A DNA stretch of 51,865 nucleotides from Flammeovirgaceae bacterium (GTDB taxonomy: Bacteria > Bacteroidota > Bacteroidia > Cytophagales > Cyclobacteriaceae). The first letter of the stretch is position 1. The number at the start of each line of letters is the position of its first letter. The stretch covers positions 1 to 51,865 of the forward strand of contig JADJMA010000033.1 in the NCBI GenBank assembly GCA_016709845.1. Direction: 5' to 3'. Both the position numbers and the translations under genes were made by a program. Positions 10,118-18,216 of the stretch are shown one piece after another. The notes beneath the pieces were generated by a model. That model worked only from the letters and a program-made list of their open reading frames with translations. It had not been told where the DNA came from and searched no databases.

Positions 10118-10555
10118 CTACTTACCCGTTATTGAAGGAAACACTTGCATTAATCGTCTATTGTGTTTTTTTAGTTCTTCTCCAATCAATTTTTCTTCAC
10201 AGCGCAAGGGTACATACTGAAACCTTATCCCAAGTTCTGATTCCATTTTAGCGCCTATAAAATCACAAAGAGCAACGCGAGACTTAGGCGCCTCATTTTC
10301 CGGAAAGAAGTAATGAATAAGAATAACATGAACCAATGGAAATTCTTCCAGGTAAGGATACAATTTCAAAACATTTGTAGTCGGGTGCTTTTGAGTTCGT
10401 TCGCACTCTAGTAAAACGAGTTTATTATATCCTATCTCACACCAGTTATCGACTGCCCCAATTTCCTAGTGGGAACTCTTCATTATCAAAAGTTATCTCT
10501 AGCACCTTTCAATTTCAAGTGAAATCCTAATGTTTTCCTTTGTTGTTCTTGTCAT
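10118..10555 (-). CDS. hypothetical protein, possible PD-(D/E)xK-like fold (frameshifted)
   Basis: The ATG at 10555 (MTRTTKENIRISLEIER) overlaps the end of hsdS by a few bases, and two frame slips (about 10440-10510) separate it from VDNWCEIGYNKLVLLECER, HPTTNVLKLYPYLEEFPLVH and the rest. The arrangement of an Asp, then a hydrophobic strand ending E-C-E, then a conserved helix is reminiscent of PD-(D/E)xK-type nuclease folds. I regard that as a suggestion only, since I do not recognise the family. Being translationally coupled to the specificity gene suggests a restriction-related role. Confidence 0.5.
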
Positions 10556-10556
10556 A

Positions 10557-11780
10557 CTAGTCAAGTTTCAATCTATTCTTCCACGTTAACAACACCTGCA
10601 TCAATCCCTTTTTCTGTTCTTTTAATTGCTCGAGCTTTTGGCGAAGGAGTTGTAGTTCTTTATCCGCTGTTTGCAGCACATTGGCAATAGCTGTTTGTTC
10701 TTCAAATTCAGGAACAGATATCTTCAATTCAAAAAAATCATATGGTGTTACATTTAATAAAACCATGAGCCCTACCACCTTCATGAGCAATCTTTGTTAA
10801 TCCTTTATCCAACGATCCTGACTCAAAGTACTGCTCAAAAAAATCACCATCAGTTTTCGTTTCATCTTTTATGCCAAAGCAGATATAAAGTATGGTCACA
10901 ACTGCTTTGTCAAAAGCGTTAAGTCTTTTGGTTGCTCCCCCATGGGTATCCATTAGAATAGCTCTTATTATAACAGAATTCTCCGCGTTCGACTAAAAAG
11001 TAGTTTTCTGTAATCTCACTAGCTACTTTTTATTAAAAAAATCTTCCTGTCTAACAAAGCCCCGCTGAGCAGAGATAGTAACAACAGTTGTGTTTGCTTC
11101 GGTATTCTTGCGCGTTACTCTTTCAAATATTTCTAATAGTTTTGTTTCCTTCCCTCACTCTTAAATCCTTTTTTACCAGCCGCAGCTTTAGCGAAGGCTG
11201 GTAACCTTTTCTTGCCGTTAAGCAACTGCTGCATGAGCCATTTTTTACTGAGTTCTTTTTGGGCAATGAGTTGGGTGGTGTGGGTGATAGCGCGATCCCA
11301 GGTGGAGAGTAAGTTGGCAATGGCGGTTTGTTCTTTGAGCGGAGCAACAGAAATTTTAAGTCTGACCAACTTTTCAACTGAAAGACCAGGTTGTGCAGAT
11401 GATTCTGAATATCTGTTTAAGTTTAAAAAGTCTAACTTATATCCAAGAAAGAAAACATCATTTTTATTATTGGGTTGGACTGCAATAGCATGTTCCGAAA
11501 CGTAATTCTTACCATTTATTAAAGTTATGTTACCACATAGTGCCCCCTGCCTGCCAATCAAAAGATAGTTCCCATCGTGCGTAAAATCATTTGTATATCC
11601 CCTTAGCCCGTTACCTCCGTATACCGAGTACTTGCCTTGGTCAAAAATACTCTCTGAGGTAATTCCAAGTCCACTTTTAAAAGTTGAGCATAATTCTCCA
11701 AGCCTTGTGACTTCCCATTCCACAGGAATCTCACCAACTGAGGTAAATTTATAGCCAGATTTTATTTGTTTCTTAACCAT
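10557..11780 (-). CDS. hsdS: type I restriction enzyme, S (specificity) subunit, frameshifted in second half
   Basis: Full-length HsdS of about 405 codons with two target-recognition domains. TRD1 opens VGEIPVEWEVTRLGELCS and ends in the conserved coil KISVAPLKEQTAIANLLSTWD, with the helix ending LMQQLLNGKKRLP (about 11,210-11,345). TRD2 is broken (near 11133, 10,950 and 10,790). It is legible as TTVVTISAQRGFVRQEDFF, GATKRLNAFDKAVVTILY and the second coil ISVPEFEEQTAIANVLQTAD, followed by the LKEQKKGLMQVLL helix. HsdS dictates the DNA sequence recognised by both methylase and nuclease. It overlaps hsdM by 8 bp. A small palindrome at 11173-11204 lies inside the inter-domain linker. Confidence 0.88.
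11173..11204. repeat. intragenic palindromic element in the hsdS linker
   Basis: TTACCAGCC (11173-11181) and GGCTGGTAA (11196-11204) are perfect 9-bp inverted arms around a 14-bp spacer. Read in hsdS it adds LPAFAKAAAGKK between the first conserved coil and TRD2, an Ala-rich insert that interrupts the usual linker. This resembles the small palindromic elements that insert in frame in genes of some bacteria. Confidence 0.6.
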
Positions 11781-13305
11781 GTACCAACTCCTTTAGATAC
11801 TTATCCATTTCCTTCTGCACGGTTCTTAATTCACCTTCCAGTCGTTCAATTTCACCTTGTACTTTTGTTATGTCTACTTCCGCTTCTTCTTCAAACGTAT
11901 CTACATAGCGTGGTATGTTCAGGTTATAGTCGTTCTCTAGTATTTGCTCTGGTGTGGCTACATAACTGTATTTTTCTTCAGCTACTCCTGCTTTCAAATC
12001 ACCCGCATTAAACTTTCTATAGGTGTCGGTAATTTTATCGAGGTCTTCTTTGCGCAGTTTGTTCTGGTTCTTGCCGGCTTCATACTGTTGGCTGGCATCA
12101 ATAAAGAGTATGTTCTTGTTTTTGGCTTTCGCTTTATTAAATACTAAAACTGCTGCGGGTATACCCGTACCAAAGAAAAGGTTGGCCGGTAAACCAATCA
12201 CAGCTTCCAGTAAATTTTCTTCAATGGTCTTTTGCCTGATCTTGCCTTCGCTGGCTCCGCGGAAGAGTACACCATGGGGAACAACGATACCGGCTTTGCC
12301 TTGTTCATTCAATGTTTCAATCATGTGGCTGATAAACGCCCAATCGCCTTTGCTCTTGGGTGGTGTGCCACGCCAAAAGCGGTTGTGTTTGTCGGCTGCA
12401 GCCTCATCGGCTCCACCTTGTCCAGCGACGAAGGGTGGGTTTGCTACTACGGTATCAAACTTCATCAGCGCATCACCTTCTTTCAGTTTGGGGTTGCGTA
12501 TGGTATCGCCCCAGCGTATTGTAGCATTGTCAAAGCCATGCAAAAACATATTCATTACAGCCAATGCCCAGGTGCTGCCGTTTGCTTCTTGCCCGTAGAG
12601 TGAAAAATTATCTGAACCTACTTCTTGCCCCGCTTTAATCAACAATGAACCCGAGCCACACGTAGGGTCGCAAATGCGCGCACCGGGTTTTGATTTGGTG
12701 AGTTGTGCAATGAGTGTAGATACTTCGGCTGGTGTATAAAACTCTCCGGCTTTCTTACCGGCATCGCTGGCAAAGTTTGCAATGAGGTATTCGTAAACAC
12801 TACCAATTACATCATGGCCTTGTAAATGCGAAGGGCGCAAGTCAAGTTTCTGATCGCTGAAGTCGATTAATAGATTACGCAGGCGAGTGTTCTTATCTTT
12901 CGCATCCCCCAGGTTGCTGCTATTAAAATCGATGTTACGGAATATGCCGCTGCCATCTTCGCTGCTTAGTTTCTCGCGGTTGGCTTCTTCCAAATCGTTC
13001 AACGCAATGTTGATGAGTTCGCCCACATTGGTTTCGTTACGGTGATCAAAAAGATAATCGAACGAGCAATGATCGGGCACTACAAAGCGCTCGTGCTTCA
13101 TAGCACGAGCCGCGCGCTCGGTGTCGCCTTTGTATTTGGTTAAGTGTTCATTGTATTTGTCTTTATGTACATCGCTCACATACTTTAAGAAAAGCATGGT
13201 GAGGATGTAGTCTTTATATTGACTGGGATCGATTACACCCCGAAAGGTGTCGCAGGCTTTCCATACAATGTTGTTGATTTCTTTTTGCGAGATTTTATCG
13301 GCCAT
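11773..13305 (-). CDS. hsdM: type I restriction-modification enzyme, M (N6-adenine methyltransferase) subunit
   Basis: Intact 510-residue HsdM, which methylates adenine using S-adenosylmethionine. The N-terminal HsdM_N domain begins ISQKEINNIVWKACDTFRGV. The SAM-binding motif I DPTCGSGSLLIKAG lies near residues 213-226 (about 12,630-12,670). Catalytic motif IV is NPPF (near 12,437), preceded by F-D-T-V-V-A. Length is typical. The C-terminal coiled coil (ITKVQGEIERLEGELRTVQK) would pair with HsdS. The start codon is 35 bp downstream of the small hsdS-like gene, and the stop overlaps hsdS. The intact frame shows the locus itself is not decayed. Confidence 0.95.
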   Translation of the reverse strand: MADKISQKEINNIVWKACDTFRGVIDPSQYKDYILTMLFLKYVSDVHKDKYNEHLTKYKGDTERAARAMKHERFVVPDHCSFDYLFDHRNETNVGELINIALNDLEEANREKLSSEDGSGIFRNIDFNSSNLGDAKDKNTRLRNLLIDFSDQKLDLRPSHLQGHDVIGSVYEYLIANFASDAGKKAGEFYTPAEVSTLIAQLTKSKPGARICDPTCGSGSLLIKAGQEVGSDNFSLYGQEANGSTWALAVMNMFLHGFDNATIRWGDTIRNPKLKEGDALMKFDTVVANPPFVAGQGGADEAAADKHNRFWRGTPPKSKGDWAFISHMIETLNEQGKAGIVVPHGVLFRGASEGKIRQKTIEENLLEAVIGLPANLFFGTGIPAAVLVFNKAKAKNKNILFIDASQQYEAGKNQNKLRKEDLDKITDTYRKFNAGDLKAGVAEEKYSYVATPEQILENDYNLNIPRYVDTFEEEAEVDITKVQGEIERLEGELRTVQKEMDKYLKELVHG

Positions 13306-13340
13306 GGCTTATTGGTTTGCTGCGGTGAGTCAGGTTTGCT

Positions 13341-13868
13341 TTATAAGATAGTCTTTTGCACTTCTAGTTGTTGGAATAATTGCTTTTCTCGGTTGCGCAG
13401 TTGTTGTACCTGCACAATTCTGTGCTGTTGCACTAATGAAGGTATTGTTACTTCCAGCTCACATAACTTGGCAATTGAAATAGAAGGAATGGTCGTGCCG
13501 AGTTGTTTGTGAAATAGTTTTACTCCCGGATCAGTAGATAAGTACCAGGCGAGATATTCGGGGAGTACATTAACATCATTATTCACCCTTACTATAATAA
13601 AGGACGAAGAGGCTACTGCCCTACCCATTTCCGTCTTGTACACAACACCATAATTGTTAAGGCCTTTGGCAGCAAAAAGAATGTCGCCATTACCCAGCAG
13701 ATGTTTTTGAATTTTGTCGCTGAATTTAAGCTGAGGCTTTACGGTGGGATCTAATAGTCCAAAATTATCGAAATAGTTACCTTGTAGATATAGCGTGTCG
13801 GCCTGCGCAGAAGGTTTAGCGTACAGGCCTGTAATGAGTTTAGCGATATCTTTGAGAGTCCTTTTCAA
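13341..13868 (-). CDS. half-length HsdS-like single target-recognition domain protein
   Basis: 175 residues, intact, carrying one type I TRD: LKDIAKLITGLYAKP at the N-terminus, LLGNGDILFAAKGLNNYGVV in the middle (the G-D-I-L-F-x-x-K-G pattern of HsdS), then TTIPSISIAKLCELEVTIPS and the coil QQHRIVQVQQLRNREKQLFQ. It lacks the second TRD. It is the first gene of the operon, upstream of hsdM. It could dimerise to act as an alternative specificity subunit, or modulate the full-length HsdS. The start follows a 190-bp AT-rich region likely to hold the operon promoter. Confidence 0.85.
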   Translation of the reverse strand: MKRTLKDIAKLITGLYAKPSAQADTLYLQGNYFDNFGLLDPTVKPQLKFSDKIQKHLLGNGDILFAAKGLNNYGVVYKTEMGRAVASSSFIIVRVNNDVNVLPEYLAWYLSTDPGVKLFHKQLGTTIPSISIAKLCELEVTIPSLVQQHRIVQVQQLRNREKQLFQQLEVQKTIL

Positions 13869-14057
13869 ATTTATTTCTCGGTATTGACTCTACAAATATG
13901 GTAAATATCGGGAATAATAGAAATTATATTTTACAGTATGGTTTATACTGATCTGGTTGAGCAACATTTGAACATTTAAAAATAATGTAATAAGTATCTG
14001 ATTTATAATCATTTAATTAAATATTAAGCTTAATAAATGGCAATATTTAAATATCAA

Positions 14058-15219
14058 TCATCTAGAACTATTCTTGATGCTGAATTCTTTTTCCAGGCCT
14101 TCCTCCATTTCCAAATCAAGCCAGTACATTGGTGTTGTTCCTAACGCCTGACTGAGCTTCATCGCTGTTTCTACCCCTACCTTAACATTGCCCTTCACAA
14201 GACTTTGGCCCATGCTTTTCGAACCACCGAGATATTTTCCAAATCTGTTCGGTGTTAAATCAAGCGGCTTCAAGTGCTCCATAACCAGAATTTTTCCTAG
14301 TTTGGTGCATTTGTAATTAATTGCTTTTCTACTTAACGGTTTGATTTGATTTTTGGCAGAACATTCAATCTGATACTTGCTCACCAAGTATTTGTTTTGA
14401 AGTTCGATCCAGTAAGAAGCTTTCTTATCAAAGGCCTTAACAAGCAAACTGATAAACCTGAAATCCATTATTCTTCTTCCATCAATGATCCGTTGAAGTG
14501 TATCTGGACCCATACAAAAAAAATCTGCCCAATGGTGAAAATGAATATTTGATGGTTTTATGTATTGCTCCATGATCACGACACCTAGCTGTTGCTGAAA
14601 TTTTATAATAGGATGCTCCGACTTCACAAAATGTTTTGGCGGATTCCAATGAAGGTACTTTTTTTGGTAAGGGTGCTTACTGAGGTGAAGGTCCAGGTTT
14701 TCTTTAGTTTGAAGATCAAGCCAAAACTTTCCTCCAGTTCCTAGTGCTTCGCCCAGGCGACAAAGGAATTCATAGCGTTGATAAGCGTGTTTCAAGTTGT
14801 TAAAAGTTATCATAGTCAGAGCCTGAAATTTTCATTTGGTCAGAAAGCTCTTGCCGAGAAATATTCATCGGTCTAAGAAAATTATTCCACAAAATACCTT
14901 TTACCAATTTATGCTCAACTTTTTGTTTTACCCGTTTCAACGACTTTTGGCCTTTATTTTTGATTAAATATTGATTCAGCAAGAATCTATTTTGCCTTTT
15001 GATCAATTCTTTAGGAGGGATATTTATGAAGTTCGCAAAATTCAAGATGATTCGTACAGAAAGTGATTGACGTTTCGCCTTCATCATATTTCTAAATGCT
15101 GGGTACTTCATAGATACAGAGTTTGCCCACCATTTGTGCGTTTTGCCAGATGGAATGATGTAATTCTCATCTAGAAATTGCAACAAACTGATTGGTGACT
15201 TATCGTTCGCCAAATTCAT
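14058..15219 (-). CDS. protein of about four tandem HigA-like HTH units (one frameshift)
   Basis: Two overlapping frames (14800-15219 and 14058-14813) join into one protein of ~387 residues if one T is removed from the TTTT at about 14802-14805: SDYDNF is then followed by NNLKHAYQR. Four repeats of ~75-95 residues each end like HigA antitoxins: IPPKELIKRQNRFLLNQYLI; LGTGGKFWLDLQTKENLDL; FDKKASYWIELQNKYLV; LGTTPMYWLDLEMEEGLEK. Units 2-4 show an HTH-like stretch before this W-L-x-L-Q/E element. No toxin partner is next to it. The upstream partner is a TnsC-like protein whose end overlaps it by 20 bp, suggesting a role in transposition control or target choice rather than toxin neutralisation. 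Confidence 0.65.
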
Positions 15220-15733
15220 ATTTTTGCTTTATGATTTTTAAGAAGAATGCGAGCCTTTTATTTTTGATTTTCGCATTACACCATAGATTGACATAATCAA
15301 CAGGAAGAATGAAAACAAACAGGGCTTTGTCCTCTAGTTCATTAATCATCCTTAGTAATCTGAACATTAAGTTAAAATTCAAAAACTGGCAGTTATCGAT
15401 TACGATCAAAGGTCTGAAGGAAAGCTCAAGTATTTTGCTCCTCAGGTGAAGGATCGCAGGTTGATGCGCTACGTCTTTTTTTAATTTTCGCTTCACATAT
15501 GAAGGATCGATCAATAACAACAGCTCGATCTCTATATACTTGATGTTGCTACAACGGCCTAGTTGCGCAACAAGCACATCGGCTCTTGATCTGAGATAGT
15601 CTCTAAAAGCGTATACCTTTTCGGGAATGTCCGCCCCCACAATAAGAATAGGATCAAGGACTACTGCGTTGTTCACGATCTGGGAAAAGGCATCCGGCCA
15701 AGAGCAGTTAACAAGGGATTGATCGAACTTCAT
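15200..15733 (-). CDS. TnsC-like AAA-family protein with degraded Walker A
   Basis: 177 residues. RPLIVIDNCQFLNFNLMFRL resembles the Walker B strand of the genuine TnsC downstream (KLIIVDDAGRLSPRALGVFF). The next strands also align: ALFVFILPVDYVNL against AFVFVGLDYFQKNL. In place of the P-loop there is PILIVGADIPEKV, which lacks the G-K-S/T pair, so ATP binding is doubtful. Genes overlap on both sides: 4 bp with the small basic protein, 20 bp with the HTH-array gene. I infer a catalytically inactive TnsC paralogue that pairs with the HTH protein; a distant unrelated AAA protein is the alternative. Confidence 0.55.
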   Translation of the reverse strand: MKFDQSLVNCSWPDAFSQIVNNAVVLDPILIVGADIPEKVYAFRDYLRSRADVLVAQLGRCSNIKYIEIELLLLIDPSYVKRKLKKDVAHQPAILHLRSKILELSFRPLIVIDNCQFLNFNLMFRLLRMINELEDKALFVFILPVDYVNLWCNAKIKNKRLAFFLKIIKQKYEFGER

Positions 15734-15924
15734 TTTCTTTTTGTCTTAGTGAAGGTTTTTTTCAAAGCTGGATTTTTAGAGAGCACTCGTGTAGCGTGTT
15801 GCTCAAGGTAATTTTCTAAATATGGTTTGATAGTCCCAAAGCCTGAGGCCACCGCATGCCATTGAAGAATGATGATGGCTTTACGTGACAGGTCCACGTT
15901 TCGCCTAATTTTATCTTGTTTCAT
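15730..15924 (-). CDS. small basic protein, 64 aa
   Basis: 64 residues starting MKQDKIRRNVDLSRKAIIIL and ending in a lysine-rich tail (KTFTKTKRK). The pattern of a basic start, a short hydrophobic strand and two helices (FGTIKPYLENYLEQHATRVL) could be a ribbon-helix-helix DNA-binding protein, but I cannot confirm this. The ATGA overlap with the TnsC-like gene implies coupled translation, and it heads that three-gene operon. Confidence 0.55.
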   Translation of the reverse strand: MKQDKIRRNVDLSRKAIIILQWHAVASGFGTIKPYLENYLEQHATRVLSKNPALKKTFTKTKRK

Positions 15925-16065
15925 CTTGCAGAATTTATTAAACAGAAAATGATTACTAGTTAAAGATCAATGAAGGATATTTGTTCATGAACTTTTCACT
16001 TTTATATTTATGGTTGAATAAAGATCTATTTATAATTTTCTATAAATCTATTTTTCTTTTTTTGT

Positions 16066-17280
16066 ATGCCGCGCAACCTGCCTGTTAAAAGCCAACGTCT
16101 CCCCACCCCCCTCAAGCCCGCCTCTGAAATTCTTTCCGATTATGAGCAGTGGCTTCTCACACACTATGGCTCGGTGGGTACTTACCGCGACCACGCCAAA
16201 TCGTTTTTGAAAAAATTCCGGGCGAATGGGGCGCTGCTCTCGCAACTCGAAACCTTCGCGGCTAAAAAGCATCACCGGTCGCTCCATCCTGAATCGCTTC
16301 GGTAAATTTTTGCTCGAGAAGAAGATCCTCTCTACGGTGAATGACCTGAAAAAGGACACCCGGGAATCTCGGCTTCCAATTGGCAATGCCTATGTCAAGT
16401 TGTACCTGGCTACTTCGACTGATAGGTTGAGAACCGGAAAAACACTTAGCACCTATGCCACCATCCTCAACAACTACTTTGAATTTATCGGAGCGCTTAC
16501 CCATTTTGAAAAGCTTACGGCACAACGGTTTATTTTCGCTAAGGGCCTTTCGCCATTCACCTCTTCGCTGTATGGTTCGGTAATCAAATCTTTGCTCAAT
16601 GGGCGTTGGGATATCTCACCAGTCTGGATGAGGAACTCTCGGCACCGGATCGAAGATTAAAGCTGCGTTGGCTTCGCTTCGCATCAAGTCCATGAAGGAT
16701 GTAGTGGCCATTAAGACTAAGAATGTATCCCGGCAACTCTATTACAAAGAAAGCTTGACGCTGAAACAACGCACGCAAATGATCAACTGCTGTGCCACCT
16801 CGCGCGAGAAAGCTATTGTATCGCTGATGGCCTATAATGGCTTGCGCCCCGTGGAAGTGCAACGCCTCCTTTTGACTGATGTAGATTTCCGCAAGTCGGT
16901 TATCTCCATTTGGGGAAAGGGAAAAGCGCCCGCGCCAAAGAGATGATCGTACTTTTTAAAACTGTTACAGTACACTTGAAAGCCTACGTGCGTGAAGTTG
17001 GAATTAAAAAGGGGGCTCTTTTCCGAGGCTCTCTTACAAAGATCTGCACCAAGTTGTGACCACCTTGTTCAAAAGATGAAGTTGCCAGCCAAGACGGGCG
17101 CAACTCCCCCACTCTCCGCACAGCTTGCGGCATACAGCAGGTCAGCTTATGTACGATGAAGGTGTACCTCTTGAATTCATCCAACGCACCTTGCGGCATT
17201 CCAATATGCAGAGCACGTTGGTCTATGCGCGCAAGGCCATCGAGCGTTCTTACTTCAAACAGCTTCGGCATCTGTGGTAG
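16066..17280 (+). CDS. tyrosine recombinase/integrase (frameshifted)
   Basis: A site-specific recombinase of about 400 codons. N-terminal SAM-like domain: ILSDYEQWLLTHYGSVGTY and, after a slip near 16290, LYLATSTDRLRTGKTLSTYA. Catalytic domain: Arg in NGLRPVEVQRLLLTDVD (about 16,840-16,885); Lys region in IWGKGKSARAKEM; H-x-x-R in HSLRHTAGQLMYDEG (about 17,119-17,160); His in RTLRHSNMQST; nucleophile Tyr in LVYARKA (codon 17224-17226). All catalytic residues survive, but four or more one-base slips break the frame. It is convergent with tnsC and their 3' ends overlap by 26 bp. It may resolve cointegrates, as resolvases do for Tn5053-type elements, or be an older integrase. Confidence 0.82.
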
Positions 17281-18184
17281 CTTTTTGCTTATCTTTCTTA
17301 GCCTTCTTGGCTCTCCTTGCTTTTTCAGCGGCTGCTTTTTTTGTGCTGCCATTGCTTCCTCAAGTTCATCTTCTTCCTCTTCATCATCCGCGGGCGCTTT
17401 CTTGCCGGGCTTGGTGTTTACAACAACCGCTGCAGGGGACGGGTATCTTACGCTCGCTACGCTCTCTTTTCGCCAGTTCCGACTCTTCCAAAATCGCCTG
17501 CACCATGGTCTCCAGTTCAGCAATAGTTTCAATATTGGATTCCTTTAGTAGAGCAAGTTGATTGGCGGTAAGTCCGTAGGCCGCGCCATAAGCAACAATC
17601 TCATTGGCGCGTAAACCCGGTACAGTGTACCAATTCTCGACCCTACGATAAAATTCGGCTATGCCTGCGATCCCGTTCTTTTTCGCTTGTAGCAGATTTT
17701 TTTGAAAGTAGTCAAGGCCAACAAATACGAATGCGGTGGTGGCAATGGTATTGTCACGCAGCTCAAAGAAAACACCCAGTGCCCGTGGCGACAGACGGCC
17801 GGCATCATCAACTATAATTAGCTTCTTTGAGTTATCCTTTGTAAGCATATGACTGAGCGTTTTCATTTTTATGAACAGGGTATCATAAACAGTGGGATAA
17901 ACCCCGGAGACCTGAAAGAGCATCTCATTGAAAAAATTCGAAAGCATATAAGTGGTTCCGATGCGCAGGTAGTAAACGTTTGAGTTTTCGTTGACATACT
18001 TGGCAATGGCTGACGATTTGCCCATGCCTTCGCGGCCTAAAAGACCGACCATACGCGACCGTCTCTGTGCTTCCTCAAGCACTACGAGAATGTGCTGCTG
18101 CGCGTGAAAAATAAATTTAATCTTTGTGTACAAGTAGTTTAAAAGATCGACACCAGAAAATTTTTCGTGAATATTTTCTTTCAT
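17255..18184 (-). CDS. tnsC: TnsC/TniB/MuB-like AAA+ ATPase (two frameshifts in tail)
   Basis: AAA+ ATPase that selects target DNA and activates the transposase. Walker A is LLGREGMGKSSAIAKYV (about 18,000-18,050). Walker B is KLIIVDDAGRLSPRALG (about 17,775-17,825). Sensor-like strand TTAFVFVGLDYF and the arginine-bearing FYRRVENW follow. The tail is out of frame as written. Adding one C to the CCCC run near 17435 and one A to the A7 run near 17345 restores a Lys/Ala/Glu-rich end, ADDEEEEDELEEAMAAQKK then KARRAKKAKKDKQKATT, stopping at 17255. It starts 32 bp after the tnsB stop, forming one operon. Confidence 0.8.
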
Positions 18185-18216
18185 GATTAATGTTGTTTAA
18201 TGGTTAAGTTATCTCA

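Noticed and set aside
12023..12603. Long plus-strand frames opposite hsdM (191 and 123 codons)
   Set aside because: They are antisense shadows of an intact, well-conserved hsdM and have Cys/Pro-rich, non-protein-like translations.
16066..17280. Tyrosine recombinase considered as the integrase that inserted the whole 41.85-kb element
   Set aside because: The boundaries show terminal inverted repeats and a short target duplication, which fit a DDE transposase; no att-like core beyond 6 bp and no tRNA gene are seen.
16984..17532. 182-codon minus-strand frame containing a DDEEEEDELEEA stretch
   Set aside because: Only its middle is real: it is the out-of-frame tail of tnsC. The rest is antisense to the tyrosine recombinase.
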